Shown: in pieces, positions 11,201 to 23,200 of the stretch
How positions within the stretch are numbered: the first letter of the stretch is position 1
How the letters are laid out: each line of letters starts with the position of its first letter
Origin: Motacilla alba alba
Lineage: Eukaryota; Chordata; Aves; Passeriformes; Motacillidae
Assembly: GCF_015832195.1 (NCBI RefSeq)
Contig: NC_052019.1
Coordinates: 46,379,016 to 46,443,015 of the forward strand
Length of the DNA: 64,000 nucleotides
Direction of reading: 5' to 3'
Made by a program: the position numbers and the translations under genes
Notes under the pieces: generated by a model
Seen by the model: the letters and a program-made list of their open reading frames with translations, nothing else
Database searches by the model: none
Told to the model about the DNA's origin: nothing

Positions 11201-14200
11201 TCTGTAGAATGCCACATCTTTAATATGAATTAATACTGTTTTTCATCTCAGGTTAAAATGAATTCTCAGGGACCAGGCAGAATTGTCTGGGAAGTTCTGC
11301 TGGTTTCAATCCAGCCTTTCAGGCCAATCGTCAAGGCCAGAATCTCAGCTGCTGGGAATCTTCATAGCTCCTCTGGGAAGCTACTAATTGTGATTTTGTT
11401 TTCAATGGCCAGAGTTCTATAGGCGCCTTCATTGTTTTATTCTGGTAGCATGTTCATAGTAAATTTTATAAGGTGCTGTTCTTAAGCTGTTTAGCTGCAA
11501 AAGTTTATGAGAACTAGCAGATGAAATGGAAATTCTCAGCCTGTGCCTTTCACTGCAACTATTCTTTTTTTTTTCACCAGTACAGTTGCACTGGGCTGAA
11601 CTTGCTGGAGATCTCAGGGAAAATGGTCAGGCATTTTGTAACCTCTGCACTTTGGTGATGGCTGCCACAACAGTGACTAGAACAATGAAGATAAGAAGCT
11701 CTTCTTGAGCACTAATTAACTGCAGCACTTTTCATCAATTAAGGCAGATAGCGTGGGAGGGGTTCACTCCTTTTAAAGAAGTTATAAGAGATTTTTCATC
11801 ATAGTTAATCTCTTTTCTTAACTGATCGTTCTTATATCTAGGTTATACATCAATATTACAGCATTGAACATTTCAGTTCTAGCATTCTAGAAACTGTAAT
11901 CTTTATGAAACACTCCTCAACCATGCAGGTACATATTTGCAGAGTTTTACACAAAGGAAATGGGATCCAGATACAGGCTCCACTGAAATGCAGATTAATG
12001 CTTTCTATGAAACATGTGCTTTCTCTTCGTGTATATTTGCTAGTTCAGGTTTCCATTTTCAGCTCTTTATGCCATTGGACTGGTAAGAAATTGGTTTGTG
12101 GGGAAAAGGAAGGGATCATCCCCCTCTACTTGGTGCTGGTGAGGCCACACCCAGAGTGCTGTGTCCAGTTCTGGGCCAGTCACTGCAGGAAGGACATTGA
12201 GGCACTGTAGAGTGTTCAGAGAAGAGCAGTGGGGCTGCTGAAGGGTCTGGAGCACAGGTCCTGTGAGGAGCAGCTGAAGGAACTGGGGAGGGATGTTTTG
12301 TCTGGAGAAAAGGAGGCTCATTGGGGGACCTTCTTGTCTTCAGCTACCTGAAAAGGAGGCTGCAGCCAGGTGGGGTTTGATCTCTTCTCCCATGTAACAA
12401 ATGATAAGACAAGAGGAAAGTGCCTCAAGTTGCGTTAGTGGAGGTTTAGATTGGCTATTATGAAAAATTTCTTCATGGAAGGAGTTGTCAAGCATTGGAC
12501 CAGGCTGCACAAGGAAGTGGTTGAATCACCACCCCTGGAGTTGTTTAGGATGTGTTGTATTGCACTAAATAGTTATTTAGTTGTTTGATTTGCATAGATG
12601 TGGTGGTCAGGGACATGGCTTAGTGGTGGACTTGGTAGTGTCAGGTTAACAGTTGGGCTCAATGATCTCAAACATATTTTCCAATCGAAACAATTCCATG
12701 ATTCTGTTCTAAGTGTTTAATGATTCTTACAGGCAGCAAAGGGAAAATCTCTGTTCTCAGGAACAGTCCTGGAACTTCTTTTGTTTCTTAAAATTACAGA
12801 CACAATACTTCCCAGAGGTCTTCAGGTTACAAAGAGCTTTTACTTTCGTAGAAGGTATGGAAGTAAAAAGAAATTCTTCTGGTTGTTTTGTTGCTCTTCA
12901 GTTGTGTTTTTTGGGGTTTTCTTGTTTGCAAGGTTTGGAATAAGAGAGGTTTTGTATGACAGTGTATTGCACCATTGTGACCTATTTTGCTGTATAACTT
13001 ATTCAGTGTACAAAAACATTCATGTTTTCATTATGTTTTTGTTAGGCATTTTCATTTGGTGTTTGTGCTCATTGTCCATGAACTCGAACACCTTGTAAAA
13101 CAAATCATTATTCTGCCCCAGACCTGCAAATTGAAAATGCCCCAACTTTTTAATTCATGCATTGCTTCAAGCATTAAGCGATAGAGTCCCTAGAAATTCA
13201 GTGCAAAAGGTTGCTAATGTATCACACCCTGAATTACTCTCTGTCCCTTTGAATCTACAGCTTTAACCTTTACAGGAAGGAATTTTCTTATTTTGCAGAT
13301 TGCTAAAACACAGGGAAAATACAATTGTAACATTAGAAAGAAGGTGTAGTAAGAATGCTGGACCCCAAACTTTGTTTTACTACACTTAGGTAAATCTTTT
13401 CAGTTTGGTTTGATTTTAGGCGGGGTGAGGGTGGGTTGAGTTTTGTGTGCTTGTTGGTGGGGTTTTTTGTTAGGTTTTGTTGTATTTTGTTTAGTGGGGT
13501 TTTTTTTGTTTTAATTTATTCTGAATAGTTACTTGTTAAGGACCGACTGAAATGTCCAATTTCATTCAACCATTTCTATAATGCAAGGACTTGACATGCT
13601 ATAAGTGTTTAGATATTATTATTATTAATTCTCCTTCTCCAGAGAAACATGGGGGGCAGTTGAATTTCTTTGGAGCAACACCCCTCGTTTTTCATCCTCC
13701 TACTGTGGGGTTATTCGAACGAGAACCTAATTCAGTGAAGACCTGCAGTAAGTTGTCACAGCTGCCTAGCTAGTTTATTCAGTTGGACATGATGGCAAAG
13801 GGCTCTTCTGAAATGTTCATGATAGCTGAAAGAGCAAGAACTATATTTTAGTTTCATTATATTTAGTTATCTTCCTATTCTGGGCTATTCAAGACTTCTT
13901 GCAACCAAAATATTCAGCCTTCTCAATTGAAGTTCCTCTCTGAATATGTGTCAATTTGAGGAAAAGTGGCATAATCCTAGAAAACGCTGAGCAGTCATTT
14001 CATCTGAACAGTTTTCACAAAGTTTCTTTGGAATTCTTGAAGCCTAAATGCTCTTTATAAAAAGAGCTTTTTGACATCAATTGCCAGTGGTTTAGGAGTT
14101 GATTTTAAGCATCCCTTTGTGGAAAGTCTGGCAGCTTTCAATGATGCAGGCAAAAGTCAAATATCTGCTATCAATACAATCTGTCATTGATCAATGACAG

Positions 14201-17200
14201 ATATCATATATATGTATATGTAGTTAGGAGGTGAAAGAATTCTGTACTTCTGGGATTGTTTTGCTGTTTTGATCAGCCAATGGTTTTAAAGGGCTGTGTG
14301 ATTCTGTTTTGCCTCCTTTATACACCAGATTTGTTGGTGGCAGAGGGGCAGTATGTCACATGTGCTGTAGATGGAGCCTGCGGCTGGTGGAGATTTCAGC
14401 GGGTTCTGTGTGTGTGTGGGGTCAGTGCAGAGCTGAGGCTTTGGGCTTGAGGGCAGTGAGGTGGGGACCTGTGGCAGCAGCTCTGCACTGCCTGCCAGGA
14501 CCCAGGGGCAGAATATCAGTCCAGGGGGGAGCTTAGCTGAGCCTGCATTTGCAAAACATGCCTTTGGATGTGCTGGAGCAAACAACAGGGCTAGGATATT
14601 GCTGCAGCTGTTAAGGAGCACAGAACAGCTGAAGAAGAACAGAGAAAAACATCAAAACAAAGCATCCTGAGGAATTGGTTGGAAACTTTCACATATTTCT
14701 TGCCTTCTGCTTCTGTCTCCAGACCTACATAGAGATTTTGATTGCTGGCCTTACTGTCTGCTCATCAAGTGGGTACCACAGGATACTCCCCAGTTCAGTA
14801 GAATAAAACGGGGGGGGAGGGGGAATCCACATGTTCATGCGTAATTTTCTACATAGATTGCTGTCACTTATTCCTCTAGAAATAAACCAAAGCACCTTGT
14901 TGGTTTGGGGTTTTTGGTTTGTATTTATTTTTTGGTTTGGTTGGTTTGGTTTTCTGTTTTGTTTTGGTTTTTTGTTTTAAAATTTTTAAGTTTGTTTTTC
15001 TCTACCATACTTTATTTATTTGCTTGTTTGCATCTCTCCAGTGTCATTCTGTGCCTTGTTCAGAGATTTTAGGTAATTGTAGAAAAATAAGCACCATTCT
15101 TAGGTGTTCTACAGGCTTTTTTGTTTGGTTTTGTTTTTTAAAGTTTTCTGTTAGTAACCTAATTTCACATTTTCTGTTAAATGGTTGCTGGCTTATGTGA
15201 GGGCAGGACAAGAGCTGTCAGTGAATGAGCTGTTAATTTTCCATTGACTTTGAGCTTCTTTCCCAATGCTAGAGAGCTGTGCTTTAAAAAAAATTGGTTC
15301 CCTTTGGGTATGTTTTGCAGTCGAAACATTCTAAGGATAAAAAGGACTCGTTATCCTATCTAAATTGCGAAATGTATCAAGTTAGGTAAGCTTTTATTTG
15401 AATTGGTTTTTTTTTTTTGAGACAATACCATACATTTTCTGAAGGTGGCTGTGCTGTTGGGGCTGTTCATGTCATCAAGAGGCTCAGTGGCTGTGAAACA
15501 CCAGGGCTACTTCCAGTGTGAGTAAAGGCTTAAGTATCAGAAATGGAAAACTTCTAGTTGCACAAGACATTTATTGATAAGTATCTGCTGCATCTTTTCT
15601 CTGAATGATTAATTTTAAAGTCACCATAAGGGCAAGACTATGCTACTGTGTAAATATTTTCATATTCAGTAGCTCATCTGGAGAAGCTGGAATGATGTCT
15701 GGGATGAAGAGGAAATTCTGGGAAAAAAATATTTTCTGCAATGTCTTAAATTATATCCATCCCTGACAGGCTGACAGCTGCAAGCACCAGGCAGAAAGTC
15801 CTCCACAGAGAGTACATTTAACAGGTTGCTTTGGGGGCTAATATTAGTAAGTGAATTATCATTTTTCCTTCATATGGTAGTATTGTATTAAGGGCTCCCA
15901 AATGGTAATTTAATATAGCTGAGGGTCTTTAGAAGGTTTTAATAGCTTCTTAAGTATCTAGAAACTGATATATCCATCCCTTGGACATAAAAATAGCTGG
16001 TATGAGCTATGATGGAGGTCTTCAGTTGTTCTTGGCCTACTGATGGAGGGATTTTTCCCAAGACCTGAAATAACCCTGAAATGTAGCAGGTTAGTTTGCA
16101 ACAGGTCAACAGACAACTGATGCCCAGGATGTAGACATTTGGAACCTGTTTTGATAACATTGCTGGAGGGAAAGCATTAGTTTGAGCATTAATTTTTTGG
16201 TGTTCTTAAAATGCTAGACTTGTGTCTTTCTTACAAAAGAAAAGGATGGTGTCAGGCACTCAAAGAAAGGGAAGAGCACTGTTTGTGGACTTGTTGTTCT
16301 ATTTATGGTTCCTTGCCCAGCAGATCACTCACTTTCAAGCACTTACTGAAAAGAAGACTTGATTTAAACAGCAGTTTTTGTGAAACACTGTGAGCTGGGG
16401 ACATTTTTCTCCATCTGAAAAAGCAGATACTCACTATATTCATTGGTCTGATCATCACCAGTGCTGAGTGCTTAGGTACTTCTGCTTTCTTTTGAAGGCA
16501 AAGGAGTAAAGGTGGGTTTCCTTTATCAGAATCTGTATCTGCAGTCTAAGGGAGATGCTCACAATACTTTTCTTCTGTTAAAACAGTCAGGCAAAACTTT
16601 CAAGAAGCAACATCGATCTATGCTTTTGCAAGGTTTGATACCAAACCTTAGACATACCAATCCACATTTAAAACTGCAAGGCTTTCATCCACATCAGTGG
16701 ATGCAGCACTCAGAATTACCACCAGTGGAGCTTTTCCTTGTTAGCAGTTTAAAGTTGCATCAAAGCAATGTTCCAACAAGTCCTGCATCTGCCAACAGTG
16801 GAGGATTCTGCCTAACTTCACACTCTTTTAAGAATAAAATCAGTGTCACATTTTGAGGCAGAAATCCTTTTGTTTTCCTGAATAACTTCAGTTCCAGTAT
16901 CAATCAGTTCTTCTTTTATTCTTTCTCACATCAGAAGGATTTGAATTCCCCAGCTGGGTTTTGCACTCTGACGGACTATGAATTCTCTTTGCTTGGTGCG
17001 CCACCAGCACCCACAGTTTGCACCAGTGCCCATAGTAAGAACCTGGGGACAAACCTGCATAGAACTGTGGTGGACGTGGTCTGGGTGTTACCAAAACAGA
17101 TTGCCAAAGTGTCCTAGATGTGGCTGGTTGATCTACTTTCTATCTGTTTCCCCTCTCCACTATGGCCACCTGGGTACTTTGGAGACACCAGATGAGAGAT

Positions 17201-20200
17201 GGGTCCTCTTAATATCAACAAGGCTTTGACTCCTGTATGACATGAAGGAAAGTTAAGCTTTCCTGAGCTGAGCTATCTCTTCCTGCCCTCTCAGGTCATG
17301 GGGACAAAATGGTTGTTCTTTGCTTCCCAAGAACATGATTTCTGAAGTTAAAGATTTTTCTCTTAACTTGCAAATAATGGCACACATGACAAGTTGGGTA
17401 TAAGATGGTCATGTGTGCTGATTCTTAGAAGGTGAGAAGATTTTGAGGTTTATGCTTCTCTCTGTTGCAAAAACGCTTGTTTGTGTAAACGTTGTTTTTA
17501 TGCTGACAAGCTGATGTATTACTGTGGACACACAACTGGCTATTGGCTGATATAAGAGAGAAAAACCCCTCATCTTAATGCTGGGAGATTTGTCAGAAGA
17601 AACAGATGGCTTGGAAGAGAAAAGGTTAGAAGGGAGAAAATTTGAGTATTCTGGGTAGTAGTTAGATCAGTTCCAAAAGTGAAGAGGAAACATTCATTGT
17701 GCCTTTTGAACATAAACTCTTACTTTTCTTTGATTTATAAAACATCAGCTGGTTTCAGTCCAGTATCAGAGTGCTTACACAATAAGACAGTCTTAATTAG
17801 TCATTTCAGTTTAAATTGGCTGGAGTTTTGATGTTAATTGAATTGTTTTCCCTTTGCAGGGACCTCAGGGACCTCCAGGACAAAAGGTATAGTATAAACA
17901 ACAATGCTGTGAAAGTGATTATTCCTCCCGTGCCAAATTGCAAGCAGAAAAGGTGAATGGAATACGCTACTGTACACTGCATTGAATCAATTAGCTTAGG
18001 TTCTGAATTTTGTTTTTGCAAAATGGAGCCATATAATGTGAGACACGAGATTTCTCATTTCCCCCATCATAAGGAGTTTAAGAAATGCAGAGCAGACTGT
18101 TTTCAATCTGTCTGCTTAACTTTCAGGTGAAAAGGTCACTATAATTTTCTCATTCATAGACTGGTAGGATTAGGAAGCCAAAGTTAAAACGCGGTGAAAG
18201 GTGGGGAGATAAAGTTTCTGATTAAATGCATGTCTCTACTCAAGTAGATCAGTGCCATATGACTAAAGAATTGACCAGCAGAAACAAAGGACGTAGGTGT
18301 TGCTGATAAACAGTGCTTGGTCGGTGGTGTTCAGGTGGTCTGCCGGTGTCTTCCTGTTCCTTCGGTAACCTGAGACCTGACTTCCTGGGAATGCCCTCAG
18401 CGTTATTTACTCTCATTAAAGCTGACTGCCTCAGTTTGATTGAGTGAGTTTAGGATTTATGGAATTACGCCATTAAAACAGTCCTCAGAATATCAGCAGT
18501 AACAGCTAGTGAGTGGTACTTTGGCGGCATCTGACTCACATACCACCAAGGTGAGTAATTTTCTAGCTGATTTCAAAAAATTGAAAAGTTGTATGAAAGA
18601 TATTAAATAAAACAGCTATAATTTGTATAAAGAAAAAAAAACTAAAAAAGAGGAAGGAATACGTAGTATTGATGTGTCAGAAGGATGCCTGCTTTCCTTC
18701 TTCTGAGATAATGTTGTTTAGAGTGAAGCATCTGTTAAAACGAAACTTTTTTGACAAAAGAAAGAAAAACCTGTGATATGTAAAAACATAATCCCAAAGT
18801 ACACAAATTGGTGGAATTTTGGCAGCTGTGGGCTGTATAGAATTTGCAGGCTGAAGGAGAGGACTACCCTTTGTGTTTTGCATTGCAGGAATTCGTTGCT
18901 CATGTCTAAGTTGCTGTTGCAAAGCTATACCCTAACAATTGTGGAGGAGGATATTTTGCATGTACAACATCAGCAAAACCCATGTGCTGATGAACTTTTG
19001 AATATCTGATAAACATTTACTTACCAGGGTAGAATCAGCTTCATTTGACACTTTCTAACATCCTGTGTTTCGTAAGAAAAATAATCAGCTGCCACTGAGA
19101 GGAGGAACTGTTACACATAGGATAGTTTATTGAGACTGATGGTTTAATGGCCTCCTGAGCTTTGCCTTCTGATTTTCTGGAAAAATTATACAGAGGTGTG
19201 AAAATGTTCACTCAGGCCCCTTTGCAGTAGCTTAAAGCTCCATGACCAGGCATCCAGTAAAAAGAGACAACAAGGATGCCAAAGTGGAAGCTCTGGGAGA
19301 AAGGGGAGAGGACTGTGAGTCAAGGAGATATGCTGGGATCAGTATATTAATTCTTACTGATTCAAAGCTCTGTTACTAGCTCTTGGAGGGTACTTGAGAC
19401 CCTCATGAGTTGGTTCCTTTTCCCGTTCCACAGGATTTCCCAACTCTATTAATTGACAAATATCTGCATCCATTTTGAACGCGTTTCCTTTGGGTGTTAG
19501 TGATAATTTTAGTGACACCTCTAAGCAAAATAGAGGGGGAATTGCCATGCCACAATTCTTTCAGTTCCCTTGCTGAGGAGCCCCATCTTTATAAAATAAG
19601 AGGAGAGTGCTGTACAAGCAGATGCAGCTTTCCTGCTTTCCTCATGTTTTGTGTTTTCACTGAACTTCCCTAGCAAGTTGCACAAGGTCCTTCAAAAAAC
19701 TTATCCATCACATAGAAACTTACAGTATGAGAGCTTTGTAAAAAAGATCTCTCCAATGTTATGTCATTGTTAATTTTTTTGTCCTTCTTTGTCACTTGTG
19801 TTTGGCCTGTATTGGCCTTTTAACTCTGATTGCACTAATATTGGTGCAGTTTCAAAGTGTATCTGTAATTTGTACTGTCAGACTGAATCACTGCATATTA
19901 TCTCTTAAAAGCCTTGAGATTGATTGGTGCCACAAGTTACTGAGCTTGAATGGTCCCTCTAGAAGCATTAATAGTTTTGTTCAGGTGCTGTATTCAATTG
20001 CATGGGATCAGTCTCAAAACTTACTGAGAGCATTAAATGGAATAGCATTTCAATTCTTACATTTCTTGTGAAGCATCCACAACATCACAAAACATGAGCT
20101 TGAAGCTTGTTTCTGGAAAAGGTCATACAGTCTTTAAAATGTACAACATGAGAATATGTCTAATTAGTATAAAATCTCAACTGAAAGGAGAGCTCAGCTT

Positions 20201-23200
20201 GGAAAAAAAAAAGAATTCTTGAAAAATTTATTGCAGTTCCAATAAGCAAACATTCACCATTATTTCTAAATACTGTATTATGAGATGAAAGGTTTCATGA
20301 CCTGTTTAATTTGCTAAACACTGGCGTCTGTTTCCCTCCAGGGTTCTGTTGGAGTGCCTGGTGTTCCAGGGAGAGATGGACAAGTGGTGAGTTCTCTGAC
20401 TTTTTCAGCACTGCCATTATTCATGTAGTGGATTAAAGCAATATTGGGCTGGTTCACATGGGTAATATGCAACCTTATATCCAGAACTGTGGTTTCAAAC
20501 TGGCTTCATGGAAAAGACCATGTATAATATAGCATAATGTGCTTTGTGCTCTGAAGAATTTTTTTTTCTACTTTTACCTGAACAAGCAGCAAATGTAATT
20601 AGGCTGAAAGTCTGGTGTTCAAATTTGGTGATGATTGATAGGTTGTAGAAAGAAATGCATATTATTAGTGTGTTACTTGAGTCAGCATGTTTACAAAAAA
20701 AGGGTTTTTTACTTTTTGTTTACTGAGTCCCATAATGCAAACACATTTATACTGGGTATTGATATGATGCCAATATATTGTTAATGCAACCAATAAATAG
20801 AGAAATAAAAATAAATGGGAGTGCAACTGGAAGATAATTTGAAATTGAATTTTGAGGATGAAAACACAGAGGAATAAATCAAACAAATATTTTTGAACAC
20901 AACCAAGAGGAAATGCTAATTTAGGCAAGTCATTGTCAGAGTTCAGAATGGCCCTCCATAAGGAGAGGTCACAATAAAGCAGCAGAGCTGTGTTACAGCA
21001 TTGCTAAGGTTTCTTGGCAAGTCTGGGTGATGAAGTTTAAATATTATACCTCCTTGACTATAAAGAGTATTATCCATCTGTTGTTCTCACAAGCCCTTTC
21101 ATTCCTAGTGAACTTCAAAAGCACTGGCAAGGGATGCCAGAAGGAAAATGTATGATATATATGTTCACCAGGTTCAAGCAGCAGCAGATGGTAGTGTATA
21201 AGGGCTGTATTAGACAATCCTCTCTTCTTCTAGGAATTCACCCTAGGAAAAATTGTTGTTTCGAATAAGTTATTTTTAGTTCTTCTTTACTAAAAAAAAA
21301 AAAAAAAAAGTATTGTTTCTGATAGCATAATACATAGCAATACATAGTATTAGACCTGTGTTTTCAGAGTGGTTATAAGAAATAATGCAATAATCATTTA
21401 TTTCCCTTTGTGATAGTGATAGGAATTTATTTTAAACTATTCAGAGTATTACAATTAACATGAAACAACAAAATAAAAATATTTATAATTAACTCTTTAT
21501 TTATTTATTTAATACTAGAATTTATAAGAAAATTATATGAAACAAATTTGCATTAAGTCCTCAGATTTTTTTCCTTCATATTTTATAACTGCATTCAATT
21601 GCAACAGGAATGGTAGACATTGGTAGAATGCTTACCAGCTGATATGCTGTTGCTGTACATAATTCAAGTGATTTTTGTGGCATGACTGAATGCCAGTGAA
21701 AATTTACTTTGTACAAGCAGATGCTAAATATCTGTAGGAATATTTAAGAAGACTGGATAAGTGAGTTTGGAAACTGCTTTGGATAGAACAGAACTGATGA
21801 TTCATATTTTATTCAAAAACTTTATTTTTAATAGTAATCATGCAAACTCCAGCCAGAAAAATCCACTCTAATGAGCAGAAAAATATTGATATTAATGAAA
21901 TGTGTCAAATGTGTGATTCATGTGTCATTTTGGGAGACAGGGAATTTTTTAAGCTCTTTGGCAAGGTTGTTGCATGTCTGTTTTTAGGAGACCACATAGA
22001 CTTATCTGCTGTCATGTTTCAGGGGGCATAAAAGAAATGTGCAGTTGAACATTATGGGAAGATGAAAACACATCTTTAAATGTTGATTATTAATTTTAAA
22101 TTGTGCTTTAAAAAAATTCCAAAATTTTCAATTTATAGGTGTCTATTTATTTGATTTACTTCAACATTCATCACATCTATAACTTCGCAGACATTTTAAA
22201 ATTATTACCACTTTATTAAAGATGTCAGTGTGTTTTTAGTGTAGCTGGACTGCTTTACTTTTGACCTTTAAAAAAACCAAAACTGAATTACTTAAGTGAA
22301 ACATAGGTACCAGGACAAAAGCTACACAGATAAAAATAAATTGCTGTTGCATTCTTTAGTTTGATTTCTCGACTGTTGGTTGATACGAACTGGAAACCAC
22401 TTTCTTATTTGCAAAAAATAAATTATTTTCATGTAATACTAGGCAGATGAAAGTTGAATGTTGCTATCTCTTTTAATAAATAGATTTAAAAATTCTGTTA
22501 GCTTGGAAACAGTGGTGGAAATGAAATTTAAACTGACGCAGTGTTTGTCTAACGTTAGAAAATATAATGCAGCCTAGCAATCCCATGTTAATATTTTGCT
22601 ATCAGAAGGTCAGTTCTTCCAATTCCTATGAAAAAACAGATTCTCAGTGCAGTGCAACCCACAAGATGTTGATGAGGACCAGAGTGGTGATTTTAAGAGT
22701 TGGACTGTACTGTGAGCCAGCTGCTGGCACTTCTGGCTTTACTCATTCAGATTCACAGTGACTTGCAGAATAGTTGGGTTCAACTTGAATGTGTGATGCG
22801 AGTCATCCCCTTTTTAGAAGTTATGTAGTTAAAGGACTTTACAAAAGCCTTACTGTCTTGGTTGCCTTTTGGTCAGTGAGCTTGCTCTGTCAGACAGCAG
22901 CATGTGCAGTGCACTAAGTTCCAAGTTAATATTTTTCCTTGGCTTAAAAGGCAGTGAGTGTTAAGCACATGCGTAAAATTAAGTGTGTGAATGCTTTTCT
23001 CATTTGGACAATGAAGTATTTTTCAGCCTATGAATGTCAGCAGTGAATTAGCTTTGCTCTGTCCTCAAGCAGTTGAACAAAACAGAGTTAGGTCATCTCC
23101 ATCATCTACGTGCCTCTGTAATTTTCCTTTTTCTTTCTTTTCTCCTCTTCTTTAATTGAAGTACTGAGTTACAGGAGATGATTGACAAGTCTGACCATAG

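Larger units (their letters stand above)
6294..17859 (+). other. COL25A1: Intron E3-E4, the longest in the window
   Basis: 11,566 bases. It holds the larger CR1 fragment (12095-12712), a diverged tandem duplication (9015-9111), T/G-rich low-complexity tracts (13408-13512 and 14899-15000), a G8-A-G5 run (14810-14823) and a 24-base perfect palindrome (14179-14202). No Gly-X-Y exon was found, and human COL25A1 has no residues missing between E3 and E4. Confidence 0.8.

Noticed and set aside
11560..11710. T-rich tract with accag and an open frame after it
   Set aside because: No Gly-X-Y, no counterpart in human COL25A1 between E3 and E4, and no clear donor.
12095..12321. ORFs within the CR1 fragment as functional reverse transcriptase
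   Set aside because: The fragment is 5'-truncated to the non-catalytic 3' end and carries frame-breaking changes.
14810..14823. G8-A-G5 run as a possible G-quadruplex
   Set aside because: Only about three G3 runs can be drawn from it, too few for a standard three-tetrad quadruplex.
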